The translations under genes were made by a program, and so were the position numbers. The notes beneath the pieces were generated by a model that worked only from the letters and a program-made list of their open reading frames with translations, did not search any database and was not told where the DNA came from. Positions 1 through 12,645 of a DNA stretch of 64,000 nt are shown piece by piece. Origin of the DNA: Paracentrotus lividus (lineage: Eukaryota > Echinodermata > Echinoidea > Camarodonta > Echinidae); assembly GCA_940671915.1 (NCBI GenBank), contig CALNVZ010003433.1, positions 13,471,314-13,535,313 on the forward strand. Direction: 5' to 3'. The first letter of the stretch is position 1. The number at the start of each line of letters is the position of its first letter.

Positions 1-392
1 GGGCATTGCTCACTGGAGAATGTGTTATTTTTTGAATTTTTTGTGTCATAATGATAGTTGAGGATATGAGCTTAAAACCTTTTCCCCAAGAATCATATAT
101 TTTTAATTTGGTAGCCTTGTCAAAAGAGTATAGTTCTTTTTGGGACGCACTGTAGAGTACCCTACTCAGCCTTTCATTATAACAGAGGGGGTGTAGACCT
201 TCTTAAAATCAACAATTAATCGAGGATCAAGCAACGACCAACCTTCCTAGCCGATTTCTTGTTGGTCACCGGTTGGAACCAGAATATGAGTAGGCCCCCT
301 ATGACTTGCTTTCATCTTCTTTTATATTTGATCGACACCTATAATGGGATATCACATTTTAATTGTTGGCTTCCCGATCTAAATAGTATGCT

Positions 393-453
393 CATTTGAC
401 ATTCGTCTTTGGTTTCTAGAATCTATCTCTAGATTAGATGGCATTACAATGTA
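393..453. repeat. 61-bp direct repeat, copy 1
   Basis: This 61-bp stretch recurs in the same orientation at 2220-2280 with one visible mismatch (C versus G in ATT[C/G]GTC). Both copies include TCTAGAATCTATCTCTAGAT. The two copies bracket the TIR element at 656-2087. They could be remnants of a larger duplicated block, because AATAATGAAGAAAA also follows both copies, or terminal repeats of a composite element. Confidence 0.75.
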
Positions 454-655
454 CAAATGTATGTTCTCCTTTCCCTATTTTTTTTTTTTACATTTAATAA
501 ATCATTCAATAATGAAGAAAATCATTCATTGGTCATCGGACATTTGTTTGCTTTTAGAATCAGAAGATATGTTTCTATTTTTTACAAAACTGGACATATT
601 AATACAATTATATGGCAAGTCAGTTGAGATCATATAAGTTGAGTACAATGTATTT

Positions 656-2087
656 GGCCATGCGTTTTGAGTTGGGCCCTTAAAAAGGTGGAGTTGTGAC
701 ATCTGCTCCTCAAATTTGATTTTGTTTATTGATTTACTTTAAAAACTATACAAGCTATATAGCTGAATTTGCTCTTAAATTAAAGCTCTCATGTAGGGCA
801 ACAAAATACATGTTTTTAAAAAATGTCACAATTTCATCATTGTCTGTTAATTAACTGTTAATTAACGAGAGTCAGGGGTGGAGGAGTCGGCGAGCAGCAA
901 ATTTGGCAAATGTGCTGTAATGAGTTAAATCAGTGCACAGAAGAATATCTTTGGATTGAAATTCATAAACCCTGCTGAAATAATCAATGTAGCTTGATTT
1001 TGATAGTTTATATGTTAGTTGAGGAATTTTGATTACATTAATTACAGTAATTAGTCATGCTTTTGAGTTTGGTAGGCCTGCAAAAAGTTGTAATTTTGAC
1101 ATCTGCTCTCTCAAAAGTAGTGTTGTTTAGACAAAACTCAACACATATATACAGGTACATGTATAAAGCTGAATTTTGACCTTAAATCACAGCTATTATG
1201 TAGGGCAAATAATTCATGCGTTCAATCATGTTAAAGAATTTTATGTTCTCTTCATTTATTGTTAAACGAAGATCAGGGGCGGAGGAGGAGTCGGTGCAGA
1301 AAATTTAGCTCATGCGGTGGTGCATTAGTTAAATCAAGTTCATAGTAGGGTGTATAAATTTAATTGGAATGCTTCAACCAGGTGAAATACTTTAGCTTGT
1401 TTATGATCCATAATTTAAGTAATTAACAGATTTAGTGTTGTACACTGTAGTACATTGTGACTGTACTACATAAATGACAATTTCTTTACAGCCAAAGGGC
1501 TCCTATATGCGACATTATGGTTAATAATGTTTACCAAGACAAAGGGACATTCACATGTCAGTACTACTTTGCTACTTCTATCTGCCTTAGAACAATTATA
1601 GGATCCTTCATTATATGTCTAGTATCTTAAACAGGGAGTTACAGTACTTAAGAACACTGCAACAAGATACATTTTCTAAAAAAATTGAAATTTTCGAAGT
1701 CATCATTCCAGCCTGGAGCAAAATGTGTTAAATTCTCCAGGGTATAGAAAAGTTATACCTGTTTGGAAAGCTCTAAAAGTGACGAGTTCAAATCTGCAGT
1801 AAATAATGTTGTAGGGTAAATAGTATTTTTTTTTGCAATTTTTTTCCAAAGCCATCGTTTTTCACAAATTTTTCAGGTTCTAAGATTCATAACCTTTCAA
1901 GGGCGCCACCTATGTTAGTTTTAAGCGCATTTTTGAACTCCTCAGACATTCAGCTTCCAGAAAATGTATACTTTTATGGGGTTAATATCAAATTTGAAAA
2001 AGTTAGAGCCACTCCATGGAAATGCGCACGATTAGTACAAATTTTGAGTGTGTCACACAACATGGGCCCAACTTAAAACGCATGGCC
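656..2087. mobile_element. TIR-bearing DNA element with internal tandem duplication
   Basis: The left end at 656-679 (GGCCATGCGTTTTGAGTTGG, then GCCC) is matched in inverted orientation at 2064-2087. Between the ends, two diverged ~400-bp blocks (about 640-1010 and 1014-1420) repeat in tandem: both carry ACATCTGCTC, AGCTGAATTT, TGTAGGGCAA and a GGAGGAGTCGG-type segment in the same order. There is no credible coding sequence inside, so this looks non-autonomous. I could not assign a superfamily. Confidence 0.6.
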
Positions 2088-2219
2088 ATTTGCAAATTGT
2101 GAAGTATTTCTTTGTACACACATTTGCCATTTTATATTTTTCTTTAAACATAGATTTCTAAGTACATTTGTACACTTTTGTAATTTGTAATTCCTATTTA
2201 GGCCTTAACCGACCAGCCC

Positions 2220-2280
2220 CATTTGACATTGGTCTTTGGTTTCTAGAATCTATCTCTAGATTAGATGGCATTACAATGTA
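2220..2280. repeat. 61-bp direct repeat, copy 2
   Basis: Second copy of the repeat at 393-453, same orientation, 1827 bp downstream and nearly identical. It lies just outside the right end of the 656-2087 element. The DNA between 2281 and 3753 holds nothing I can assign except the CRE-like site at 2520 and a CTT run. Confidence 0.75.
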
Positions 2281-2519
2281 TGTCAGTAGACATATTTGGT
2301 GTAGGTTTGAAAATATCTATACATGAAAGAATCACATTGAATCAAATCTTTAAAGTTTTTCCTCGAATTGGTGACATCTGCAAATGTTTCACATGAAGTA
2401 ATCAACTAATAATGAAGAAAAATACAGGAAAATTGAGTCCATCCGCGTACATTTCTCCATGCGTGCGCTGTTCAATTAGGTCTTCAACACAGAGTTAAAT
2501 ACGTCTTTGCACAGTAAAA

Positions 2520-2527
2520 TGACGTCA
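2520..2527. promoter_or_regulatory. Perfect CRE palindrome (TGACGTCA)
   Basis: A full TGACGTCA is followed about 40 bp later by ATGGCAGCGATGGC-type sequence, a TATAAA-like word near 2560 and a donor-like GGTAAGTC near 2591. This could be a promoter plus short first exon of a + strand gene, but no downstream exon was recognised. An 8-mer can occur by chance, so this is weak. Confidence 0.2.
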
Positions 2528-3391
2528 TAGAAAAATGGCAGCGATGGCACCAACACTATAAAGAGACAAGGCCAACGTAAAATTCATTTTGGTAAGTCAA
2601 AAAGCTCTTAAATATAATTCAGTTTCACAACGGCCGTGTCGTGAAATATCATACATGCGGTTGAGTTACATTTTAACATTAGATTCATCAAATTGACCAG
2701 TATAATTACCGGATCGCTGGTTGTTTCACTGTAAATGGGGGTGGTGAAAGTACAGCCCCGTCGCCTTCGGCAATGGGGCTGTGTATACATGTAGTTAATT
2801 TAGGCCTAGACCTTTGCCATAGTCAGATAATCAGATAGTATTTGAAAGAATTTTAATTTCAATATTTTCGGCCAATGAAAGTGAAAATAATAAATAAGGC
2901 AAGAAAAATGCATAATTTGCATTTGCATTGGCCATTAATGATTGACCTCTCTACAAACATGACAAATTGGTCTGAACAGCGTGTGGGTGCAAAAAGGTTG
3001 TGCAACTACTACTAGATCTAGTCAACTATGCCAGTGGAATGCCCAACTTTCACAAAAACGGTACTTTTAAATAACTAGCTGCCTCTGCGCTTCGTGCCTC
3101 GGCAGCCAGCGTCGGTGCTACGCACCTCCATCCTGCTTCACACTTCTAACGCGATCCCTGGTCTGGTCACGCTCAAGCGCACCGAGTAACTGATGTTTGG
3201 AGCAAGCGAGTAACTTTGTCGGTGATAGTATGTATAGATCATAGCGCGATAAATCTATGTTGTTTGTTACGTTAGTCATACGTCATGTTACTCCCTCTGA
3301 GTCTCGGACCAGATTCCGAGCTCCAAATGGGTAGACTAGTCTAAAGCCGAAAAGTCAATGAGAGGGGTGCAGTCAAACAAAAAAATTTCAA

Positions 3392-3416
3392 CTTCTTCTT
3401 CTTCTTCTTCTTCCTC
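3392..3416. repeat. (CTT)n microsatellite
   Basis: Short run of CTT/TTC triplets, seen directly. A similar TTC run lies at about 5671-5692. Such runs create spurious open frames. Confidence 0.8.
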
Positions 3417-3753
3417 CATTTATGGTTGGAGATCCTCCTGTAGTAGGCTTGCTCTTGTTAAGTTGTCACAGCTGGGTTATGGTAGCACGTATAGTATGGA
3501 TTTTGAGGATAAATTGAAGGGCAATGGTCGTTAGGATACTGGAGTCTTGTAGTGTAAAATCAGGGTTTGGCAGAAGAGCTAATAATAATTAGTGAAACCA
3601 GCTTTAAACCTACCTAAAAAATTAATTAATATAATCTATAGTATTTTGCAATATAATTCTTCAATTAGATCTAGATCTAGATATTTTTTTATTTTGTTTT
3701 AAAGTCAACAAGTTAGACTTTACTAGAATTGGAACATGCCACCTGAACTGGGC

Positions 3754-4752
3754 CACATCGAAATATCTACAAGTTCGTTCGTACAGAGCTAGAGGCCAAT
3801 GCGTTTTGATTGTTGGGCGCTCTGATTTAGCTATCGTGTGAAGCTCCGCCTGCTGGTCGCGATGACTGAAGTGCGTTGACCGTAACTGAACAACGCGATA
3901 CAGCTGTTCCCGAAAGACCACTTTTATCGTGCGCGCTGTCAATCATTACCAAAGTGGACCCATTTCGCAAGAAAACTGCAAGACTCGACTTCACAAAACG
4001 TGCGGCGGAAAGCCACTCTTTCATTTTCAATACTTTTTAGAATAATGAAGAGAAATATAAATAGGAATTTCAACAAATCCAATGTCGGGCTCCGCCGGAC
4101 AGTTGAAAACGTATGAGAAAATGAGGACTTACCAAAAAAATAAATGACGAGTCTAAATTTTATCGGGGCTATTGTTCATTGGAAGGCACAATGGTAGTGT
4201 ATTTCATATGCTAACGTGATCATTTGAGCGTCGCATGTAGAAATGTTTACGCCATAATTTATGCACAACGCTCAAATGATCACGTTAGCATATGAAATAC
4301 ACTACCATTGTGCCTTCCAATGAACAAAAGTCACAATAAAATTTAGATTCGTCATTTATTTTTTTGGTAAGTCCTCATTTCTTTATACGTTTTCAAATGT
4401 TGGTCGAAGTCCGACAGTGGATTCGTTGAAGTTCCTTTTTATATTTCTCTTCTTTCTTCTAAAAAGTATTCAAGAGTGGCTTTGCCGTACACGTTTTTGT
4501 GAAGTCGAGTCTTGCAGTTTTTCTTGCGAAATGGGTCCACTTTGGTTTGGTTATGATTGACAGCGCGCAAGACAAAAGCGGTCTTTATGATTATCGGGAA
4601 CAGCTGAATCGCGTTGTTCACTTATGGTCAACGCACTTTAGTCATCGCAACCAGGAGGCGGAGTTCCATGCGATAGCTAATCAGAGCACCAGACAATCAA
4701 AATGCATTGTTCTCTAGCTCTGTGAGAACGAACTTGTAAGTATTTCGATGTG
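3754..4752. mobile_element. ~1-kb foldback (long inverted repeat) element
   Basis: Left arm 3754-4230 and right arm 4269-4752 are reverse complements over ~480 bp, separated by a 38-bp loop. The inner ~100 bp of the arms are almost perfect (for example ATCACGTTAGCATATGAAAT on the right). The outer parts carry indels and many substitutions. A foldback transposon or an inverted duplication are both possible. Open frames in the arms are shadows of this palindrome and match no family I know. Confidence 0.85.
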
Positions 4753-4969
4753 CGTCGTGCACATTTGTGGAGCAAAAATTTCTACGTGTGGGCTTGACTT
4801 GAGCTTAATATTAAGTCAGACACTTTTTCATCTGTTCTGTATTGACTTTCCATTGACCGGTCATTGCCGGTAGCTGAAATTAGGCCCTAATCAAATAAGG
4901 GTTAGGCAACAACTTGACAAAATTCAGAATATTTGGACATGCTTCACTGCAGTTGCAATCCCATCATCG

Positions 4970-5180
4970 CACCGGGACCGCGCCCCGCCCCCGCCCGTGT
5001 ACGCTGAACGCCTCGCCTTCACTCGCGGTATCCCACGCCTTCCAGGCTAGGCTGGTTCGGGTATCGTGTCTCCCCGGAAGGGATGGGTGCGGGGCTCATC
5101 AATTCTCGATGACTAGGTACCGCGGCACGGCAGACGCTCCCAACCAATCCCAGACAGTGACAACCGCCCAAACACTGCAC
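4970..5180. other. GC-rich island of unknown origin
   Basis: About 200 bp of strongly GC-rich, CpG-containing sequence in otherwise AT-rich DNA. It includes CGCGCCCCGCCCCCGCCCG and GGTACCGCGGCACGG. I tested it by eye for tRNA shape and for familiar rRNA segments and found neither. It could be a promoter-type CpG island, a fragment of an unrecognised structural RNA gene, or inserted foreign DNA. Confidence 0.4.
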
Positions 5181-5929
5181 TATAATTACTATTACAGTTA
5201 TTAACAATTGATTTGAATAAACCAAAATTTATATACATACCCTTTGCGATGTTAATTCCTTTCCTTTGAATATAAGTCCCCTTTGATGTTGACATAATTG
5301 CACACGAAAAAAACTTCTGAACGCCATTTCAAGATTATCTCTCGAGCGACAAAATTACCTCGTAAAATTATTCGTGCACAAATTAGACTGCTATGCTTCA
5401 TCACGCTATAGCTAAATTGTGATGAAAAATTTAGTGAACCTAGCTAGCTATTTCAAATAAGAAATTATTGTTATGGTAATATTGATGTAAAGATATTTAA
5501 GTAAAAAATGTCTTTAGTCTTTCTTGACTCGTATTGCTGTTGTTGTTCAATATTTAAAAAAAAATTTAAAAAATTAAAAACGTGTATTAGGAATGAGAAA
5601 GGTAAATTTTTGGTGTATACTCTTGTCCGGGACTCTTGTTGGATAGGCTTGGTATGTTGCATAAATCAATTCTTCTTCTTCTTCTTCTTCTTCCGACCGG
5701 TGCAAGTACAGACTGGCGTACAGTACATGTATGTAAGGCCTCACGGTGATGCGATTTCTTATCAATCCAAGTGGATTAGTTTTTGTAAAGGATGAGTGGA
5801 AATATCTGGTCAGAACATTAACATGTGAACTGTAATTGGTTCAGATCTGCAATTGCATTTCGTCTTACTGATATGCTACAGTCATACAGATAATTACGTT
5901 TAGTTACGTTGTTTTATCCTTATATTTCA

Positions 5930-6113
5930 TATTCTATTCTGACTAGCAATTCTTATGTATTTCTTTGTTTTATTGAACGGACGAAATTTTCACTATTTGC
6001 GACCCCGTTGTAAATAAGCTCTAGGGCTTTCATGGGTCATCCCGTCAAGCTTATGTGAATGTTGTTATACTTGTCAAATAAATCAAATCAAATCAAATCA
6101 AATCAAATCAAAC
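5930..6113 (+). mobile_element. Non-LTR retrotransposon 3' end with (AAATC)n tail
   Basis: Sequence ending in a tandem AATCA/AAATC pentamer run at 6076-6111, preceded by TTGTTATACTTGTCAAATAA. Short tandem tails of this kind are typical of 3' ends of CR1/L2-like LINEs and their SINEs. No reverse transcriptase reading frame is visible upstream, so the copy would be strongly 5'-truncated. Confidence 0.45.
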
Positions 6114-6495
6114 TATTTCCACTGCTGACTATGACGAGGAGGCATCCGTGGGATCCACAGGGGGGGGGGGGCGGAGAAGAATGTTTGGACGCAACGCAGA
6201 AGTGTGATTGTAGCATAAAATAAACAGAACTGGTACACGAAGTCCAAGACAAGTTCAACAGTCCATGTGTTCAAAGAAAACTTTCATTTGAGTCCGCGGT
6301 ATTTATGATAATGAAAGAATTAACTTGTGCAAATTTAGAAGTAGTCGTCATCCATGTTTTTGGCCTACTCGTCGTTATGCGAACATCCCTAGGTCAAAGA
6401 GAATTTGCAACCTTTGTTAATGTCCTTAAGAACTAGATTCATTCATTTTCACTTCAGAACTCATCAGAACATCCTAAAAATGTTCACTTATTTAA

Positions 6496-6925
6496 AGGGA
6501 AACAGTAACTTTCAAAAACAAGAGCAATTAGATCAAGATGAATAAAATTATATTGCTCTAATAGTAAAAACAAACTACTGAAAATTTCAGATCAAATGGA
6601 AGTCATTTACTACCACAAAACAGTGTAACAGCCAAACGCGAGTGAATTTTCAACCCCTTTGCAGCAAACCCTCCAGCCCGCTAGGGTCGGGGGGAACACG
6701 ACAGGAAGTGGGGTGTCTTGAAAAGCACATGGCAATTTGTTTTCCACCACGAGATGGTTTACTAAATTTGAGTATGAAATCATTGATATCTCGAAAGTAA
6801 AGCAAGCAATTAACTTGTAATTTTGAAGAGATACCAGACTGACCTATAAGTTTATAATTATGTTGACAAAATGAGCTAAATCAAGAAATTGTGATTTGAA
6901 TATCATTCAATGTTACTGCATCCCT
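6496..6925. mobile_element. TTAA-flanked MITE
   Basis: The left end AGGGAAACAGTAAC is matched inverted at the right end (GTTACTGCATCCCT). Both ends abut TTAA (6492-6495 and 6926-6929). A TTAA target duplication is characteristic of piggyBac- and Kolobok-type transposons. The 430-bp interior has no coding capacity. Confidence 0.7.
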
Positions 6926-7784
6926 TTAATGCCACTGACGCAAAAACTTTTTCAAAACTTGCTTTAAAAAATTGTAAAATTATTAGGCCTATATTTCAAT
7001 TTAAAGAATAGATTTTTAGTATACTAATATGTGCAATATGTTATACTTATTTTACACTGTATTCCCAAGACGTTTCGCTGTACACCATATTCATGGATGT
7101 CGTGGGTGGGGGGGGGGACGCATCCCCAAATAATTTCGGAGCAAGGTGGTATGTACAATCATCCTGCAATATTTCGAGATCCGAAGGAAACGAAAAGTAT
7201 CACATTATGTGCATATTAAAGTAATATCATATGATGGGGGGGGTAGGTGTGAAATATGTTGGGATAGGTGTTGGTCTGGTCGTTAAATTGGCCGGAAGGA
7301 TATGGCAAGTAAAAAAAAAAAAAAGGTCCTTAATAATTTCAACGGGGGCGCTCCAAGACAACAACAAAAAAAAATCCGTGTACAAAGTCAAAAGAATGAG
7401 GTTATTCATTTTTTGCCAATCCTACGGGGCGCTCCCCACCTCCGACTCCCCCCCCCCCGAATCCGCGCTTTTGCATACACGTTTATTCATTTGTCCATAA
7501 TAAATTAAAGAAAATTGTATTCCGTTGGAGTATATACAGTTACATGTATATAGCCTAATACAGACATTGGCAAATTTAAAAATATATATTAGACAATAAC
7601 CTATGAAATTCTGTGTCAACAATTAAGGCAAAACAGACAAAGCATTCCTCACCATGCAATTATAATAATTGATTTTATTTCATTTATTGTTTTCCATTAT
7701 AATAATAAATAATGAGTCATACGGGGTCTTTCCACGAGGCCGATTTTTCTCACATCGTAGTTTCAAATTTATCATACAACGATT

Positions 7785-7885
7785 TTAAAATCGGCCTCGT
7801 GCACCCTCAGCCTCGTGAAACCTCGAGTCCTCGGCCTCGTGGACTCTCGGCCTCTTGGTAAAATCCTCGGCCTCGTGGACCCTCC
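7785..7885. repeat. Degenerate short tandem repeat (TCGGCCTCGTGGA-type)
   Basis: Five or so imperfect copies of TCGGCCTCGTG followed by a variable 5-9 bp spacer. A related CACGAGGCCGA lies inverted at about 7734. It looks like a local minisatellite; the weak - strand frame across it is a by-product. Confidence 0.6.
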
Positions 7886-8032
7886 TCCATTCATTCAACT
7901 TCATATTGAATATAAAGATAAATAATGCAGAACTATAATGGAAAAAATAAATCAATTTTATCATCATCCAAGCATGATATCGCCAAACAATACGGACGGT
8001 AAAGATTATTGTATAGGAGCTATAGGCCTATA

Positions 8033-8919
8033 CAGTGTGTCCCACAAAAAATGCTAATGGCACTTTAGATGGGTAAAACATTAAAATTACAAAATTATAT
8101 TACTTATATCTTTACACCCTATACAATTTCTTTTCTATAACTGGATAAAATTTTATGTGATATGGTCCAAGAATCACAAAGATATGAGCATAATTATTAT
8201 TATTACACATCAGGAAACCTCTCCATCCAAGTTTATAATACCGGATGCATTAAATAACACAAACCCAAGTTTGATCATCAATACTTTGAAAAAATAATTC
8301 AGTTATGAAATTTATATCACTGTAAAGTGCAACTCATTACCATTATAACGATACCTCTCTCAGCTCACCAATATAATGTATCACTGAACCCCATTGTTTT
8401 AAATATGTATTGCAAAATTGTGACTGGTTCACTTTTCACGCTCATTGATGATCAAAGTTGGATTTCCTTTTAGGCACATTTAAATAACGCATCTCATGGA
8501 GCATGAAAGTGAACACTCACAATTTTTCCAGACTTTTTCAGAACAATGGGGTTCAGCGATGCGTGATATTGGTGACCTGAGAGACATATCATTAGAATGG
8601 TAATGAGTTGCACTTTACAGTGATATAATTTTCATAATCACTACTGATATATTTTTCAAATTATTAATGATTAAACTTGGGTTTCTTTTATTCGATATAC
8701 CCGGTACTACTTAATACAAAACTTGGGTGGAGAGGTTTCCTGTTGTGTAATGAAAAAATGCTCATATCTTTGTGGTTATTGGATCATATCACATAAAATT
8801 TCATCCAGTTGCAGAAAATGAATTGTACTTTACGGGTGTAGAGATATAAATAATATAAATGGTAGTTTTAATATTATACCAATCTAAAGTGCCATTAGCA
8901 TTTTTTGTGGGACACACTG
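8033..8919. mobile_element. Tc1/mariner-type foldback MITE (CAGTGTGTCCCA ends)
   Basis: Ends are CAGTGTGTCCCACAAAAAAT and its inverse, matching for ~40 bp, and each end abuts a TA dinucleotide (8031-8032 and 8920-8921), the target duplication of the Tc1/mariner superfamily. Inverted similarity continues far inward (TCACATAAAATTT, GGAAACCTCTCC, TGCAACTCATTACCATT and their complements), so the 887-bp element is a near-complete foldback. There is no transposase frame. Confidence 0.85.
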
Positions 8920-8935
8920 TACATATTGAATCCTG

Positions 8936-9490
8936 CCCCCCCCCCCCCCCCCCGCCCATGCACATGACAGACTTTTACTCGTGTGCATTGAGATGTGGAG
9001 ATCGAGAGAAAGAGAGGGCGTCATCTATTTTCCTTCTTGGGTAATTAAGGTTTGGGGAGGGGGGGGGGTTACGGGACTATGATATATTGTTTCCACAAGC
9101 CCCCCCCCCCAATCAATGATTGTGTTATCTTCAGAAAATCAACTTACTAAAATATAACGCCGGGTTTGTTTGTTTTTTTATTGTTTTTGTTTTGTTTTGT
9201 TTTGTTTTGTTTTGGTTGTTTTTTGGGGCCCCGGATGATACTTGAATTGGTTTAAATGAGAGATATGACCTATTTGATTAAACATTAAATTTTGGACATT
9301 TTCTATGAAAAATAAATAGAATTCGACGAAATTTAAACAAAATGGTCCGATATGACGCCCCCTGCCAGTCGACTTGGAGGGAACTCTGCTCATGTCGTAT
9401 CAGAATCACCCCCTATTACAGATTTTGGAAGGAAGCTGCATCGAAATAACCACCCCCCCCCCCCACCCCCCCCCCCCCCCCACCATCACA
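8936..9490. repeat. Homopolymer-rich stretch
   Basis: Contains long C runs (around 8936-8953, 9103-9110 and 9452-9481), a G run near 9060 and a (TTTTG)n run near 9184-9213. No gene is recognisable. The DNA between here and 9838 likewise holds nothing I can assign. Confidence 0.6.
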
Positions 9491-10740
9491 GGCTTTTGAG
9501 GGGAGCCAGCAAAATTCTCCCTTTTTTAACAGGTTTTCGACCAAATTTCACTATTTTTTCCTCATTTTGAAAACTCTCTACGGGAAAAGGATGCCAGAAT
9601 ACCCCTACCTCAGGATTTTCGAGATTTTTCCCCTACCTGAGCTCCTAAATACCCCTTTTCCCAAGAAATCAGGAACGATCGAGTGACCGCCTGATGATGG
9701 GGCGGCGGTGCCGGTGGCGGCCGGGTCACAAAAGAATACAAAATAATCACAGCCGTCAGCGTAAACATGAGGAATACAATTAATTCGGACAGATATCTCT
9801 TTCTTGGCTACTTTGAGGACGTTCCCCAAACCTTCCATGGGGGCGTTTCACGAAACCATGGACAAGTTAGTCATATCTTTATCCACCAACCATGTAGTTA
9901 GCTCCAATCTTACTAAGTCGGTTACACAAAGCTCTTCCAAGCTCGACAATTTGTAATATCGATATTATCGGAGATGATGTCATATGTTTCATCGAGCAAT
10001 AGCCTTATCACGGTTTCGTTGATATTTAGACATTGTGGTTTAGCAAAATTTTCAATATTATCGAAATTGAAGTGATAAAATCCGTCAATAACAGTATGAA
10101 AGCTCATAAAATTATGTATAATTTATATAATATGAATTAAAACGCACAATGTTTCTTACTGCATATATTACAAGGTGTCAATCATGAAATTAATAAGACC
10201 ACGTCAGAACATGAGATGGCAGAACATGAGATGGGTACCCCCGGATGCGCTAATTTCATAGTTTCGTAAATCAGACTATAAAAAAGTACGCTAGCTGAAA
10301 ATGGAGCTAGATTGAGGTTTTTTCCTAAATTTTCTGTTTGCTCACAAAAGAAATTAATAGTGCATTGTAATTTAAAAAGAAATCTATTCAAAATTAATTA
10401 ATTTTGGACTAATAGATCGATTTTAACTACCAACGTAGTCTCTGCGGGTCTCTCTTTATTTAGCTTTATGGTAGCTAAATAATGCTTTTGCAGTTTATTC
10501 AATATTATTTCTTGATTGGATATATACGAGATATTATTTCTTTATTGAGATATAATCACTTAATTGTTAACAACCATTTATTTCTAGATATTAGACCAAA
10601 ATCCTGAGGTTGCCAACATTTGTATGAACAAAAATGAGAAATCGAGATTGTCGCGGGCAAATGCAATTCGCCAAACGTACGATCGCTTGCCATAAATTTG
10701 CGTTTGATTGGCGTATCAGCGCTCTCCAAAAGATATGACA

Positions 10741-11750
10741 GGGGGCGTTTCACGAAACCGTCATAAGTCTAACTTCTTGACTAAATCGGAGATAGTGAAC
10801 AACTTGTCCACAAGCGGGTTCGACGAAGCGCCCTCTCTGACAAGATCGTGGACAACAGCGACTAAATACTTATGACAGCTCCGGACCTGTCATATCTTTT
10901 GGAGAGCGCTGATACGTCAATCAAACGCAATTTATGGCAAGCGATCGGTTTGGGCGAATTGCATTGCCGCGACAATCTCGATTTTCATTTTTGTTCATAC
11001 AAAATGTGACAACCTCAGGATTTGGTCTAATATCTAGAAAATAAATGGTTGTTAACAATTAGTGATTTTTATATCCAATAAAGAAATAATATCTCGTAAT
11101 ATATCCAATCAAGAAATAATATTGAATAATTGCAAAAGCATTATTCAGCTTACCATAAGCTAAATAAAGAGACCCCAGAGACTATGTGGTAGTAAAATCG
11201 ACTATTAGTCCCAAAATTAATAATTTTGAATAGTTTTTTTTTAAATTACAATGCACTATTAATTTCTTTTTTGTGAGTAAACAGAAAATTTAGGGAAAAC
11301 CTCACTAGCTGCTCCATTTTCAGCTAGCGTACTTTTTATAGTCTGATTTACGAAACTATGAAATTAGCGCATCCGGGGGTACCCATCTCATGTTTCTGGC
11401 GTGGTCTTATTAATTTCATGATTGACACCTTGTAAATATATGCCAGTAAAGAACATTGTGCGTTTTAATTCATATTATATAAATTATACATAATTTTATG
11501 AGCTTTCATACTGTTATGACCGATTTTATCACTTCAATTTCGATAATATTGAAAATTTTGCTAAACCAATGTCTAAATATCAACGAAACCGTGATTAAGG
11601 CTATTGCTCGATGACATCATTCCGATAATATCGATATTACAAAATTGTCTAGCTTGGAAGAGCTTTGTGTATTAGTAAGATTGGAGCTAACTACGTGGTT
11701 GGTGGATAAAGATATGACTAACTTGTCCATGGTTTCGTGAAACGCCCCCC
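10741..11750 (-). mobile_element. Complete reversed copy within the nested stack
   Basis: Starts GGGGGCGTTTCACGAAACCG and ends with the inverse of the other terminus (CCATGGTTTCGTGAAACGCC). Its body from about 10891 is the reverse complement of 9839-10740, so the two form a ~0.9-kb hairpin. The ~150-bp segment 10741-10890 is the part absent from the adjacent left half and recurs, in the other orientation, at 13525-13679, 13680-13826 and 13827-13975. Confidence 0.75.
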
Positions 11751-12645
11751 AGGTCGATATCGGTCAGGGGGGCGTTTCACGAAACCATGGACAAGTTAGT
11801 CATATCTTTATCCGCCAACCACGTAGTTAGCTCTAATCTTACTAAGTCGGTTACACGAAGCTCTTCCCAGTTAAACAATTTGCAATATCGATATTATCGG
11901 AGATGATGTCATCGAGTAATAGCCTTAATCACGGTTTCGCTGATAATAGAAATGTGGTTTAGCAAAATTTTCAATATTATCGAAAATTGAAGTGATAAAA
12001 TCTGTCAATAACAGTATGAAAACTCATAAAATTATGTATAACTTATATAATGTGTATTAAAACGTACAATGTTCCTTACTGCATATATTTACAAGGTGTC
12101 AATCATGAAATTAATAAGACCACGTCAGAACATGAGATGGGTACCCCCGGATGCGCTAATTTGATAGTTTCGTAAATCAGACCATAAAAAAGTATGGTAG
12201 CTGAAAATGGAGCTAGATTGAGGTTTTTCCTAAATTTTCTGTTTGCTGACAAATAGAAATCAATAGTGCATTACAATTAGAAAAAAATATATTCAAAATT
12301 ACTTATTTTAGGACTAATAGATCGATTTTAACTACCAACGTAGTCTCTGCGGGTCTCTTTATATAGCTTTATGGTAGGCTAAATACTGCTTTTGCAATTT
12401 ACTCAATATTATTTCTTGATTGGATATATTACTAGATATTATTTCTGTATTGCATATAAAAAGCACTCAATTGTTAACAACCATTTATTTTCTGCATATT
12501 ATACCAAAATCCTGAGGTTGTCACATTTTGTATGAACAAAAATGAGAAAATCGAGATTGTCGCGGCAAATCCAATTTGCCCAAACCGATCGCTTGCCATA
12601 AATTGCGTTTGATTGACGTATCAGCGCTCTCCAAAAGATATGACA

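Noticed and set aside
4914-5204. 96-codon frame in the GC island
   Set aside because: No similarity recognised; frames on both strands are open because of GC content.
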